DNA of 8,215 nucleotides, from contig CADCUE010000215.1 in assembly GCA_902805805.1 (NCBI GenBank), positions 1 to 8,215 of the forward strand, in the 5' to 3' direction. Positions 1-7,237 of the stretch are shown here, piece after piece. This DNA comes from an uncultured Frankineae bacterium. Its GTDB lineage: Bacteria; Actinomycetota; Actinomycetes; Mycobacteriales; SCTD01. The stretch's first letter is position 1; each line of letters opens with the position of its first letter. Made by a program: the position numbers and the translations under genes. The notes under the pieces were generated by a model. The model saw only the letters and a list, made by a program, of their open reading frames with translations, did no database searches and was not told where the DNA came from.

Positions 1-283
1 CGAGCAGCCGGAAGAGCTTGCCGTTGGTGACGTCGACGACGGTCTGACCGTCCTCGGGGTAGCCGAAGCCCGCCTCGGCGTAGGGGAGGGGACGGCTCTC
101 GTAGAACGAGTTGAGGTAGGTGCCGGGGATGGCGTGCGGCTCCCCCTCGTCCAGGTTGCCGCGCAGGCCGATGTGGCCGTTCGACAGCGCGAAGACCGAC
201 TCGGTCTGCGCCAGCACCCCGAGGTCGAGAGACGGCTCCCGCACCGACCAGGGGTCGACCGGGAAGGTGCCACGGCCGATCAC
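1..283 (-). CDS. GH65 family disaccharide phosphorylase, N-terminal part (maltose/trehalose/kojibiose phosphorylase-like)
   Basis: This is the first 94 residues of a glycoside hydrolase family 65 protein; the rest lies beyond the window's left edge. GH65 phosphorylases cleave maltose, trehalose, kojibiose or related disaccharides with phosphate, giving beta-glucose 1-phosphate and glucose in the cytoplasm. The translated N-terminus carries the conserved block [20 protein letters not shown] (residues 31-50), then GTYLNSFYE and [20 protein letters not shown], all typical of the GH65 N-terminal beta-sandwich domain. The catalytic domain is not visible, so the substrate cannot be called. The start is a GTG at 281-283 that overlaps the TGA of the upstream mutase gene in a GTGA tetranucleotide. 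A GAGGAG ribosome binding site lies inside that gene at 292-297, 8 bases from the start. The overlap implies translational coupling with the mutase, which would consume the product. The family call is firm; the specificity is open. Confidence 0.9.
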   Translation of the reverse strand, partial: MIGRGTFPVDPWSVREPSLDLGVLAQTESVFALSNGHIGLRGNLDEGEPHAIPGTYLNSFYESRPLPYAEAGFGYPEDGQTVVDVTNGKLFRLL

Positions 284-1017
284 GGCAGCAGCTCCTCGAG
301 GTCCTGCACGACGACGTCCGCGCCCGCGGCCCGCAGCGCCTCGGCCTGGCCCACGCGGTCGACCCCGACGACCAGCGCGAAGCCGCCGGCCCGGCCGGCC
401 GCCACACCGGACAGGGCGTCCTCGAACACCACCGATTCGGTGGCGTCGACCCCGAGGTCGCTCGCCGCGGCCAGGAAGGTGTCCGGCGCCGGCTTGCCCG
501 TCAGGTCCCGCTGACGGGCGGTCACGCCGTCGACGCGCAGCTCGACGAGCTCGGCCAGTCCGGTCACCTCGAGCACCTGGGCGGTGTTGGCGCTGCTCGA
601 GACGACGGCCCGGCGCAGCCCCGCGTCGCGGGCCGCCTGCAGGTAGCGCCGGCTGCCCTCGTAGACGCGCACCCCGTCCTGGGCGATCGTCGCGAGCAGC
701 AGCTCGTTCTTCCGGTTGCCGACGCCGTGCACGGTCGCTCCGCCCGGCGGGTCGTCCGGCGAGCCCTCGTCGAGGACGATCCCGCGGCTGGCGAGGAAGT
801 CGCGCACGCCGTCCTCGCGCTTCTTGCCGTCGACGTACCGGTTGTAGTCCTCGCCGGGGTCGAACTCGACGAACGCCTCGCCCGTCTCCTGCGCCCGGGA
901 GCGCAGGAAGCCGTCGAAGGTCTTCTTCCAGGCGGCGTTGTGCACCGCTGCCGTGTCGGTCAGCACGCCGTCCAGGTCGAACAGGCAGGCCTTGACACCC
1001 TCGGGCAGTCCGAGCAC
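280..1017 (-). CDS. HAD-family beta-phosphoglucomutase-like phosphatase/mutase
   Basis: A haloacid dehalogenase superfamily protein of 245 residues, the usual length for beta-phosphoglucomutase, which converts beta-glucose 1-phosphate to glucose 6-phosphate. Motif I is [10 protein letters not shown], with the aspartyl nucleophile D14 and acid/base D16. The alpha-helical cap includes the [22 protein letters not shown] stretch typical of this branch. Motif II is SSSAN (140-144), motif III lysine K175 sits in GKPAPD, and motif IV is [15 protein letters not shown] with E199 and D200 for Mg2+. All core residues are present. I chose the GTG at 1015-1017 because a GGAGG site (positions 1023-1027, minus strand) lies 5 bases upstream. 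An in-frame GTG at 1033-1035 would add six residues but has no ribosome binding site and would put the GGAGG inside the coding region. The gene overlaps the downstream GH65 gene by 4 bases, which supports the mutase role over a general sugar phosphatase, though the latter cannot be excluded. Confidence 0.92.
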   Translation of the reverse strand: MLGLPEGVKACLFDLDGVLTDTAAVHNAAWKKTFDGFLRSRAQETGEAFVEFDPGEDYNRYVDGKKREDGVRDFLASRGIVLDEGSPDDPPGGATVHGVGNRKNELLLATIAQDGVRVYEGSRRYLQAARDAGLRRAVVSSSANTAQVLEVTGLAELVELRVDGVTARQRDLTGKPAPDTFLAAASDLGVDATESVVFEDALSGVAAGRAGGFALVVGVDRVGQAEALRAAGADVVVQDLEELLP

Positions 1018-1083
1018 GGCGACCTCCTCGGGCACGTTGCGCCGATCATGCCAGGGAAAGGCCCGCTTATCGTGGTGTCCAGG
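1018..1083. other. Divergent intergenic region between the HAD mutase and hrpA
   Basis: These 66 bases separate two divergent genes and should hold promoters for both. I see no convincing pair of -35 and -10 boxes on either strand. On the plus strand, TATCGT at 1069-1074 is a weak -10 candidate, which would place transcription initiation at or close to the hrpA ATG. This would fit a leaderless or near-leaderless transcript, which is common in actinomycetes. The region also contains the mutase ribosome binding site. Confidence 0.4.
1023..1027 (-). promoter_or_regulatory. Ribosome binding site that sets the start of the HAD mutase gene
   Basis: GGAGG on the minus strand, 5 bases before the GTG at 1015-1017. 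It is the reason for preferring this start over the GTG at 1033-1035. Confidence 0.7.
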
Positions 1084-4000
1084 ATGTCGAGCACCCAGAT
1101 GCCCAGCTCAGCCGCGCAGGACTCGCGGGAGCTGCGCGAGCGGCTGGCTCCGCTGCTGCTGCGCGACGCCCGCCGGCTCGGCCGTCGGCTCGACGAGCTG
1201 GCCCGCCGTCCGGACGAGCGCCGCCGGGCCGCCCTCTCGCAGGAGCTGCTCGCTGCGGAGGAGCGCCTGGCGCGCCGGCAGGCGGCGGTGCCCGACCGCA
1301 TCGACTACCCCGAGACGCTGCCGGTCTCCGAGCGCCGCGACGACATCGCGGCGGCGATCCGCGACTCGCAGGTCGTCGTCATCGCGGGGGAGACCGGCTC
1401 CGGCAAGACCACCCAGATCCCGAAGATCTGCCTGGAGCTCGGCCGCGGCGTGCGCGGTCTGATCGGCCACACCCAGCCCCGCCGGCTGGCCGCGCGCTCG
1501 GTCGCCGAGCGCATCGCCGAGGAGCTCGAGGTGCCGCTCGGCTCGACCGTCGGCTACACCGTGCGCTTCCACGACCAGGTCGGCGAGGACACGCTCGTCA
1601 AGCTCATGACCGACGGCGTGCTGCTCGCCGAGATCACCCGCGACCGGGACCTGCTGGCGTACGACACGATCATCCTGGACGAGGCGCACGAGCGGTCGCT
1701 CAACATCGACTTCCTGCTCGGCTACCTCAAGCAGCTGCTCGCGCGGCGGCCCGAGCTGAAGCTGGTGATCACCAGCGCGACGATCGACCCCCAGCGCTTC
1801 GCCGACCACTTCGGCGGCGCGCCCGTGCTCGAGGTGTCCGGTCGCAGCTTCCCGGTCGAGGTGCGCTACCGGCCGATGGTGGACGAGGACGTCGACCAGG
1901 TGCAGGCCGTCGTCGACGCGGTCGAGGAGCTGTCCGGCGAGGGACCGGGCGACGTGCTGGTGTTCCTGTCCGGTGAGCGGGAGATCCGCGACACCGCCGA
2001 CGCGCTCAAGGGCTCCGTGCCGGAGGGCACGGAGGTCGTCCCGCTGTTCGCCCGGCTGTCCGCCGCCGAGCAGCACCGGGTGTTCGCGCCTCACCGGGGC
2101 CGGCGGGTCGTGCTCGCCACCAACGTCGCCGAGACGTCGCTGACCGTGCCCGGGATCCGCTACGTCGTCGACCCCGGGACAGCCCGCATCTCCCGCTACA
2201 GCCAGCGCACCAAGGTGCAGCGGCTGCCCATCGAGCCGATCAGCCAGGCCTCCGCGACCCAGCGCGCCGGCCGCTGCGGTCGTGTGGCGCCCGGCATCTG
2301 CATCCGTCTCTACGAGGAGGAGGACCTGCTGGCCCGGCCGGCCTTCACCGACCCCGAGATCCTGCGGACCAACCTGGCGTCGGTGATCCTGCAGATGACG
2401 GCCCTGGGCCTCGGCGACCTCCCCGCGTTCCCCTTCGTCGAGCCGCCGGACCGGCGCAACGTGCAGTCGGGCGTCGACCTGCTCGTCGAGCTGGGCGCGC
2501 TCGACCCGGCGCAGGAGGACCCGCGCAAGCGGCTCACCCCGATCGGCCGCACCCTGGCGCAGCTGCCCGTCGACCCTCGACTGGCGCGCATGGTGGTCGA
2601 GGCGGACCGCAACGGCTGCGTGCGCGACGTGCTGGTCATCGCGGCGGCGCTGTCGATCCAGGACCCGCGCGAGCGGCCGCAGGACAGGCAGCAGGCAGCA
2701 GCGGAGCACCACAACCGCTTCGTCGACGAGACCTCGGACTTCCTCGCCTACCTCAACCTCTGGCGCTACCTCCAGGACGCGCAGAAGGAGCTGTCCAGCA
2801 GCGCCTTCCGCCGGCTGTGCAAGAAGGAGTTCCTCAACCACCTGCGCGTGCGGGAGTGGCAGGACCTGCACAGCCAGCTGCGCCGGTCGCTGTCGCAGCT
2901 GGACCTGCGGCTCGAGCACAGCCCGACCGATGCCGACGCGGTCCACGCGTCGCTGCTGGCGGGACTGCTCAGCCACGTCGGCCTGCGCGACGTCGAGAAG
3001 CGCGAGTACATCGGCGCGCGCAACGCCCGCTTCGCCCTCGTGCCCAGCTCCTCGCTCGCCAAGAAGGCCCCCCGCTGGGTGATGGCGGCCGAGCTGGTCG
3101 AGACCAACCGCCTGTGGGGGCGGGTCGCGGGGCGGGTCGATCCGGGCGAGATCGAGCGCGTCGGCGCCCATCTGGTCAAGCGGCAGTACTCCGAGCCGCA
3201 CTGGGAGCGCAAGCGCGCCGGTGTGGTGGCGTACGAGCGGGTGACGCTGTACGGCATCCCGGTCGTCGCGCAGCGCAAGGTGGACTTCGGCCGCATCGCG
3301 CCGGTGCTCTCGCGGGAGATGTTCCTCCGGTCGGCTCTCGTCGAGGGCGACTGGGACACCTCCCACGCGTTCTTCGCGGCCAACCGGGAGCTGCTCGAGG
3401 ACGTCGAGGACCTCGAGCACCGCGCCCGCCGGCGCGACATCGTCGTGGACGACGAGGCGCTGTTCGCCTTCTACGACGCCCGGGTGCCCGCGGACGTGGT
3501 CAGCGGGCGGCACTTCGACGCCTGGTGGAAGAAGGCACGGCACGAGACCCCCGATCTGCTGACCTTCACGATGGGCGACCTGGTCAGCGGCGAGGCCGGC
3601 GCGCTGTCCGCCCTGGACCACCCGGACGTCTGGGTGCAGGGCGACCTGCAGCTGCCGCTGACCTACTCGTTCGAGCCCGGCTCCGACGCCGACGGCGTGA
3701 CCGTCCACATCCCCGTCGGCGTCCTCAACCAGGTCAGCCCTGAGGGCTTCGACTGGCAGGTGCCCGGACTGCGCCACGAGCTGGTCACGGCGCTGATCAA
3801 GTCGCTGCCCAAGCCGCTGCGGGTGCGCTGCGTCCCGGCGCCCGACACGGCCGCGCAGTTCCTCGCCGTGGTCGAGCCTCGGACCCGTCCGCTGCTCGAC
3901 GCGCTCGAGACCGAGCTGCTCAACCGCAAGCGCGTGGACATCCGGGCCGAGGACTGGCGGCTCGACACGGTCCCGGACCACCTGCGGATGACGTTCCGGG

Positions 4001-4953
4001 TCGAGGACGCCCGTGGCCGCACCCTGGCCGAGGGCAAGGACCTCGAAGCGCTCAAGGCCTCCCTGCGCCCGAAGGTCCAGCAGGCGCTGTCGTCGGCGTC
4101 CGGGAGCCTCGAGCGCACCGGCCTGACCACCTGGGACGTCGGCACGCTGCCGCGTGAGGTGCAGCAGGGAGCGGTGCGGGGCTATCCGGCGCTGGTCGAC
4201 GACGGCGCGTCGGTCAGCCTGCGGGTGCTCGGCACGCCGGGCGAGCAGGCGGCGGCGCACTGGCGCGGGCTGCGCCGGCTGCTGCTGCTGACCCTGCCCT
4301 CGCCGGTCAAGGCGGTCTCGGGCCGCATCCCCAACGCCACCAAGCTGGCGCTGACCCGCAACCCGCACGGCAGCGTCGCCGCGACGCTCGAGGACTGCGC
4401 CGTCGCGGCACTGGACGCGCTGATGGCGGCGCACGGCGGGGCGGTGTGGGACGCCGCGGGCTTCGACCGGTTGCGCGAGGCCGTGCGACCCGAGCTCGTC
4501 CCAGCGCTCGAGCAGGTCCTCGCCCTGGTCACCCGGGTCCTGTCGGCGTGGTACGACCTGACCGTCCGCCTGGACGCCGAGCGGCGGCCCGCCCTCGCGA
4601 CGTCCGTGGCCGACATGCGCGCGCACCTCGACCGGCTCGTGCGCCCGGGCTTCGTGGCCGCGACCGGTCACGCCCGGCTGCCGGACGTGCTGCGCTGCCT
4701 GCAGGCGCTGGAGGTGCGGTTGACCAGGCTGCCGGACGACCCGGCCCGCGACCGGCTGTGGACGGCGCAGGTCGCGCGCGTGCAGGCCGAGGTCGACGAC
4801 GTGGCGCGCCGCGTGCCGCCGTCCCCGGCGCTCGAGCAGGTGCGGTGGATGGTCGAGGAGCTGCGGATCAGCCTGTTCGCCCAGCCCATGCGCACGCGCG
4901 GTCCGGTGTCGGAGAAGCGGATCGGCAAGGCCCTGGACGCCCTGCTCCCCTGA
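1084..4953 (+). CDS. hrpA: ATP-dependent RNA helicase HrpA (DEAH family)
   Basis: A DEAH-box RNA helicase of 1289 residues, close to the roughly 1300 of Escherichia coli HrpA, which has been linked to mRNA processing and rescue of collided ribosomes. Walker A is GETGSGKTT (102-110), motif Ia is [12 protein letters not shown] (130-141), motif II is DEAH (199-202), motif III is SAT (231-233), motif V is [21 protein letters not shown] (345-365) and motif VI is QRAGRCGR (393-400). An HA2/winged-helix region follows at about 430-530, an OB-fold-like segment at about 615-720, and then the long DUF3418 C-terminal region to the end, which is the hallmark of HrpA over shorter HrpB-type helicases. The N-terminal 75 residues are Arg/Leu/Glu rich and probably helical. 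The start is the ATG at 1084. In-frame alternatives are ATG 1048, GTG 1072 and GTG 1075; none has a good ribosome binding site, so the start is uncertain by up to 12 residues. The gene stands alone, with hairpin repeats directly after its stop. Confidence 0.96.
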   Translation: MSSTQMPSSAAQDSRELRERLAPLLLRDARRLGRRLDELARRPDERRRAALSQELLAAEERLARRQAAVPDRIDYPETLPVSERRDDIAAAIRDSQVVVIAGETGSGKTTQIPKICLELGRGVRGLIGHTQPRRLAARSVAERIAEELEVPLGSTVGYTVRFHDQVGEDTLVKLMTDGVLLAEITRDRDLLAYDTIILDEAHERSLNIDFLLGYLKQLLARRPELKLVITSATIDPQRFADHFGGAPVLEVSGRSFPVEVRYRPMVDEDVDQVQAVVDAVEELSGEGPGDVLVFLSGEREIRDTADALKGSVPEGTEVVPLFARLSAAEQHRVFAPHRGRRVVLATNVAETSLTVPGIRYVVDPGTARISRYSQRTKVQRLPIEPISQASATQRAGRCGRVAPGICIRLYEEEDLLARPAFTDPEILRTNLASVILQMTALGLGDLPAFPFVEPPDRRNVQSGVDLLVELGALDPAQEDPRKRLTPIGRTLAQLPVDPRLARMVVEADRNGCVRDVLVIAAALSIQDPRERPQDRQQAAAEHHNRFVDETSDFLAYLNLWRYLQDAQKELSSSAFRRLCKKEFLNHLRVREWQDLHSQLRRSLSQLDLRLEHSPTDADAVHASLLAGLLSHVGLRDVEKREYIGARNARFALVPSSSLAKKAPRWVMAAELVETNRLWGRVAGRVDPGEIERVGAHLVKRQYSEPHWERKRAGVVAYERVTLYGIPVVAQRKVDFGRIAPVLSREMFLRSALVEGDWDTSHAFFAANRELLEDVEDLEHRARRRDIVVDDEALFAFYDARVPADVVSGRHFDAWWKKARHETPDLLTFTMGDLVSGEAGALSALDHPDVWVQGDLQLPLTYSFEPGSDADGVTVHIPVGVLNQVSPEGFDWQVPGLRHELVTALIKSLPKPLRVRCVPAPDTAAQFLAVVEPRTRPLLDALETELLNRKRVDIRAEDWRLDTVPDHLRMTFRVEDARGRTLAEGKDLEALKASLRPKVQQALSSASGSLERTGLTTWDVGTLPREVQQGAVRGYPALVDDGASVSLRVLGTPGEQAAAHWRGLRRLLLLTLPSPVKAVSGRIPNATKLALTRNPHGSVAATLEDCAVAALDALMAAHGGAVWDAAGFDRLREAVRPELVPALEQVLALVTRVLSAWYDLTVRLDAERRPALATSVADMRAHLDRLVRPGFVAATGHARLPDVLRCLQALEVRLTRLPDDPARDRLWTAQVARVQAEVDDVARRVPPSPALEQVRWMVEELRISLFAQPMRTRGPVSEKRIGKALDALLP

Positions 4954-4960
4954 CGGGAGC
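4944..4960 (+). other. Hairpin enclosing the hrpA stop codon
   Basis: GCTCCC (4944-4949) and GGGAGC (4955-4960) are perfectly complementary, with a 5-base loop CTGAC that contains the TGA stop. The right arm is also the start of the first 29-base repeat, so this hairpin is the first in a series. It could serve in transcript 3'-end formation. No T-tract follows. Confidence 0.5.
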
Positions 4961-5040
4961 TCCGTCCGCTTCCCCTGCGCTGCGGGAGCTCCGTCCGCTT
5001 CCCCTGCGCTGCGGGAGCTCCGCCGCTTCCCCTGCGCTGC
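4955..5040 (+). repeat. Three tandem 29-base repeats with hairpin potential
   Basis: The first two copies (4955-4983 and 4984-5012) are identical 29-mers beginning GGGAGCTCCG and ending CTGCGCTGC. The third (5013-5040) is the same minus one T, giving 28 bases. The unit is not a multiple of 3 and follows the hrpA stop at once, so it is not coding. Each contains the palindrome GGAGCTCC. At each junction GCTTCCC can pair with the next GGGAGC across the loop, with one bulged base, giving a series of hairpins. The hrpA 3' end (GCTCCCCTGAC) resembles the repeat's own GCTTCCCCTGCG, suggesting the array expanded from, or inserted at, the gene end. Possible roles are a terminator array, mRNA 3'-end protection, or a REP-like dispersed element; the sequence alone does not decide. 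Confidence 0.9.
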
Positions 5041-5041
5041 A

Positions 5042-5067
5042 GTACGCCCGGAGGCCCCCGGGCGTAC
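5042..5067. terminator. Perfect 10-bp stem-loop, probable hrpA terminator
   Basis: GTACGCCCGG (5042-5051) and CCGGGCGTAC (5058-5067) are exact reverse complements around a 6-base loop. It lies 88 bases after the hrpA stop and directly after the 29-base repeats. There is no T-run, but stem-loops without U-tracts are often proposed as terminators in high-GC actinomycetes. Because the stem is symmetric it would fold on either strand. It lies on the plus strand between two co-directional genes, so it most likely separates hrpA from the transpeptidase gene. Confidence 0.6.
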
Positions 5068-5078
5068 GCGCTCGCAGG

Positions 5079-5155
5079 GGAGGTGCTGGGGGCCGAGGCA
5101 ACCTCCGGGCCGGGACGGGCGTCCTGCTCGACGGAAGACCCGCCCGTTCGAGGAG
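5079..5155 (+). promoter_or_regulatory. Structured leader and ribosome binding site of the L,D-transpeptidase gene
   Basis: Several complementary segments lie just before the transpeptidase start. GGAGGT (5079-5084) pairs with ACCTCC (5101-5106). ACGGGCG (5115-5121) pairs with CGCCCGT (5141-5147), extendable to 9 bp with 5113-5114 and 5148-5149. CTCGA (5127-5131) can pair with TCGAG (5148-5152), which would cover the first bases of the GAGGAG ribosome binding site (5150-5155) and would form a pseudoknot with, or compete with, the previous stem. GAGGAG sits 5 bases before the GTG at 5161 and decides that start. I do not recognise a known riboswitch family. In DNA this GC-rich such stems also arise by chance. 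Confidence 0.4.
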
Positions 5156-5160
5156 CTGCT

Positions 5161-6126
5161 GTGCACCCCCGCCCGACCGTCCCGACCCGTACGGCCCGCG
5201 TGGCCGTCGCTCTCGCCCTCGCGGCCCTTGCCACTGGCTGCAGCGTCGGCACGACGCCCGCCCGGGAGGTCGCGGTCGCCACGGTCGCGCAGCCCGCGGC
5301 GTCCGTGGCGGCACCGGTGCCGATCTCCAGCCTGTCGCCCAGCCCGTCGCCCAGCGCGTCGCCCAGCGCGTCGCCCAGCGCGTCGCCGGCGGCCGAGGCG
5401 GAGCCGCCGTCGAGCCCGCCGTCGGCCTCGCCGCAGCCGACGACCGGACCTGCCGGCAGTGCCCGGCCTCGCGCCGCCGTCGACGTCGAGGCGGTGCAGC
5501 GACGGCTGGCCGAGCTGCGCTACTACGGCGGCGCCGTCGACGGTCGCAGCGGGCCGGCGATGCGCAGTGCCGTCATGGCGTTCCAGAAGGTGAACGGGCT
5601 GGCCGCCGACGGCGCCGTCGGCCCGCGGACCCTGGCCGCGCTCGCCGCCCCGCGCACGCCGGTCCTGCGCCGGTCCGCGCCGGCCGACCGGGTGGAGGTC
5701 GACCTCGACCGGCAGGTCCTGTACGTCGTCGAGGACGGCGCGATCGCACGCATCATGCCGGTGAGCTCGGGCAACGGCGAGAGCTACGTGCAGAAGGACG
5801 GCAGCCGGGCCCGCGCCCTGACACCGGTCGGCACGTACACCATCACGCGCCGGATCGTGGGCGTGCGCAAGGCCGATCTCGGGACGCTGTACGACCCGCA
5901 GTACTTCCACGAGGGCTGGGCGATCCACGGCTCGAACAGCGTCCCGGCCTTCCCGGCGAGCCACGGGTGCGTGCGCGTCACGCGCGCCGACGCCAAGCAC
6001 CTGCTCGACGCGATCGGCGTGGGCACCACCGTGCACCTGTACGGCGGGCAGCACGTGTTCTCGACCGGCAGCCGCCTGGCCGGCACCAGCAGCCCCACGG
6101 GGGACACGGCCGGACCAGCCACCTGA
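5161..6126 (+). CDS. Lipoprotein L,D-transpeptidase with peptidoglycan-binding domain
   Basis: A 321-residue exported enzyme of the YkuD (L,D-transpeptidase) family. Such enzymes form 3-3 peptide cross-links in peptidoglycan or attach proteins to it, acting outside the membrane. Residues 1-27 form a lipoprotein signal: Arg-containing start, hydrophobic ALALAALATG, then Cys27 as the probable lipidated residue. The lipobox ATGC has Ala where Leu is usual. Residues 30-105 are an Ala/Ser/Pro linker with a four-residue repeat at 61-76. Residues 107-161 are a PG_binding_1 domain (VEAVQRRLAELRYYGGAVDG...GPRTLAAL). Residues 176-295 are the YkuD domain, with AIHGSN (His256) and SHGCVRV (267-273) holding catalytic His268, Cys270 and Arg272. 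All active-site residues are present. The start is GTG 5161, with GAGGAG 5 bases upstream; an upstream in-frame start at 5083 would bury the signal peptide. It is co-directional with hrpA but separated by terminator-like structures, so it is probably its own unit. Confidence 0.93.
   Translation: MHPRPTVPTRTARVAVALALAALATGCSVGTTPAREVAVATVAQPAASVAAPVPISSLSPSPSPSASPSASPSASPAAEAEPPSSPPSASPQPTTGPAGSARPRAAVDVEAVQRRLAELRYYGGAVDGRSGPAMRSAVMAFQKVNGLAADGAVGPRTLAALAAPRTPVLRRSAPADRVEVDLDRQVLYVVEDGAIARIMPVSSGNGESYVQKDGSRARALTPVGTYTITRRIVGVRKADLGTLYDPQYFHEGWAIHGSNSVPAFPASHGCVRVTRADAKHLLDAIGVGTTVHLYGGQHVFSTGSRLAGTSSPTGDTAGPAT
5332..5388 (+). repeat. 12-base coding repeat in the transpeptidase linker
   Basis: About 4.7 copies of a 12-base unit, AGCGCGTCGCCC and close variants, lie in frame and encode SPSP/SASP repeats (residues 61-76). 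The last full copies differ by only one or two bases. Such in-frame minisatellites commonly vary in copy number, which would change linker length between the membrane anchor and the peptidoglycan-binding domain. Confidence 0.85.
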
Positions 6127-6186
6127 CCGGACACCGCTCGTCCGCTCGGGCCGACGTCCGGGCTCCGCCCGCCGGGGACGCTCGGC
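6127..6186. terminator. Convergent intergenic region with a weak stem-loop
   Basis: Sixty bases between the convergent ends of the transpeptidase and DUF4177 genes. CGGGC (6159-6163) pairs with GCCCG (6167-6171) around a 3-base loop, and the flanking CGTCC (6155-6159) and GGACG (6176-6180) are also complementary, though the two stems share base 6159. It could be a bidirectional terminator. There is no T-run, and support is only the position and the complementarity. Confidence 0.35.
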
Positions 6187-6393
6187 TCAGGTGGCCGGGC
6201 GCTCGAACGTCACGAGCAGCCCTTCGGTCCCACCCGGTCCGATCCGGCCCTTGACCGTCACGGAGGTCAGCGCCTTGAGCTGCCACCCCTCCTGGGCGTG
6301 GGTGTTGAGGACCTTCTCGACCTTGCCGCCGCTCATCTTGCCGCCGACCAGGCCCTCACGGATCTCGACGACGAGGTACTCGTATCGCTGCAC
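6187..6393 (-). CDS. DUF4177 domain small protein
   Basis: A 68-residue protein of unknown function. The pattern QRYEYLVVEIRE near the start, VEKVLNTHAQEGWQLKAL in the middle, and a final LLVTFERP strand match the DUF4177 family, whose members are small proteins with the signature of an N-terminal YEYKVV strand, an EKxLNxxxxEGW helix and a closing strand. It has no signal peptide, membrane segment or recognisable catalytic motif, so it is probably cytoplasmic. The start is GTG at 6391-6393, with AGGAG (6399-6403, minus strand) 5 bases upstream. Longer in-frame starts further upstream lack such a site and add an Arg-rich stretch not seen in the family. It is divergent from the HipA-like kinase gene and convergent with the transpeptidase gene, so neighbours do not suggest a role. 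Confidence 0.82.
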   Translation of the reverse strand: MQRYEYLVVEIREGLVGGKMSGGKVEKVLNTHAQEGWQLKALTSVTVKGRIGPGGTEGLLVTFERPAT

Positions 6394-6490
6394 GACCGCT
6401 CCTGACTGCTCCGGGCGACCCGTGCGGTCGCGACGCCGATGATGCGCCATCGGTCCGGGGGCTCCGGGCGGGGGCTGGCACGATGTCCCG
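6394..6490. promoter_or_regulatory. Divergent promoter region with an inverted repeat
   Basis: These 97 bases separate the divergent DUF4177 and HipA-like genes. They contain a perfect inverted repeat, CCGATG (6436-6441) and CATCGG (6448-6453), with a 6-base spacer, near the middle of the gap. An operator for a dimeric regulator is possible, but chance is also likely. I see no clear -35/-10 pair. The region also carries the DUF4177 ribosome binding site at 6399-6403. Confidence 0.35.
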
Positions 6491-7237
6491 GTGCTCCGGA
6501 CCGTGACGGCCCTCCGCTACGTCATGCCGTTGCGGGAGGGCGGCTCGCTGCCCGGGATCATGGAGGCCGACGACCTCGGGACGTGGGTCGTGAAGTTCGT
6601 CGGAGCCGGACAGGGCCGCAAGGTCCTCGTGGCGGAGGTCGTCGTCGGCGAGCTCGGCCGGCGTCTGGGTCTGCCCGTGCCCGAGCTGGTGCTCGTCGAC
6701 GTCGATCCGGTGCTCGGGCGCGCCGAGCCGGACGAGGAGGTCCAGGACCTCCTGCGGGCCAGTCCCGGGCTCAACCTCGGCACGGACTTCCTGCCCGGAG
6801 CGCTCGGCTTCGACCCCAACGCCCACACCGTCGCGCCGGAGCTGGCCAGCCGGGTCCTGTGGTTCGACGCGCTGGTGGGCAACGTCGACCGCAGCTGGCG
6901 CAACCCCAACCTCCTGCTGTGGCACCGCAGGCTGCACCTCATCGACCACGGGGCCTGCCTGGTCTTCGCGCACGACTGGGCCCGTGCCGCTCGTGCGGCG
7001 GAGCGCCCGTACGCCGCCGGCGACCACGTGCTCGCCGGTCAGGCGACGCAGCGTGCGCAGGCGGCCGAGGACCTCGCGCCGCTGATCACCCCGGAGCTCG
7101 TCCGGCAGGCTGTCGCCCTCGTGCCGGACGTGTGGCTGGTGGATGAGCCCGGCTTCGACGGGCCCGACGACGTCCGAGCGGCGTACGTCGACCACCTGCT
7201 GCGCCGCCTCGCCGCACGCTCGGTGTGGCAGCCGTGA
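6491..7237 (+). CDS. HipA-like kinase domain protein (HipA_2 type)
   Basis: A 248-residue protein matching the compact HipA-like kinase family common in actinobacteria and other bacteria. HipA is a serine/threonine kinase toxin that phosphorylates glutamyl-tRNA synthetase; no substrate can be claimed here. Kinase-like features are VVKF with K35 for ATP binding, a helix with E49 (AEVVVGEL), the catalytic-loop-like GNVDRSWRNPN with D133 and N138, and a DFG-like LIDHG with D152. The LNLGTDFLPGALGFDP segment (94-109) is a family signature. It is about half the length of HipA (about 440 residues) and lacks HipA's N-terminal subdomain. The GTG start at 6491 fits the family's N-terminus (LRTVTALRYVMPLREGGSLPG) but has no close ribosome binding site, so it may be leaderless. 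Its TGA overlaps the GTG of the DUF3037 gene by 4 bases. No HipB-like helix-turn-helix gene is present. Confidence 0.85.
   Translation: MLRTVTALRYVMPLREGGSLPGIMEADDLGTWVVKFVGAGQGRKVLVAEVVVGELGRRLGLPVPELVLVDVDPVLGRAEPDEEVQDLLRASPGLNLGTDFLPGALGFDPNAHTVAPELASRVLWFDALVGNVDRSWRNPNLLLWHRRLHLIDHGACLVFAHDWARAARAAERPYAAGDHVLAGQATQRAQAAEDLAPLITPELVRQAVALVPDVWLVDEPGFDGPDDVRAAYVDHLLRRLAARSVWQP

Noticed and set aside
1018..1083. Sigma-70 promoter for the mutase operon using TGGACA (minus strand, 1076-1081)
   Set aside because: No acceptable -10 box lies 16-18 bases downstream; the sequence there is TTCCCT. The match to -35 alone is not enough.
4955..5040. CRISPR array
   Set aside because: The 29-base units are directly joined with no unique spacers, so this is a simple tandem repeat. 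No cas genes are present.
5079..5160. c-di-AMP (ydaO-type) riboswitch before the transpeptidase
   Set aside because: The position and target would fit, but the conserved motifs I know for this class, such as the GGGGGACCC and GGGGUGAAUC-like blocks, are absent and the leader is too short.
1108..6054. Very long open frame on the minus strand opposite hrpA and the transpeptidase gene
   Set aside because: It spans two well-supported genes and the intergenic repeats, has low-complexity His/Arg/Ala/Gly composition and no family motifs. Long antisense frames are expected when third positions are almost all G or C.
4446..6254. Long plus-strand frame running from the end of hrpA through the transpeptidase gene
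   Set aside because: It is an Arg/Pro/Ala-rich shadow in another frame that crosses two real genes, the terminator-like stem and the 29-base repeats.
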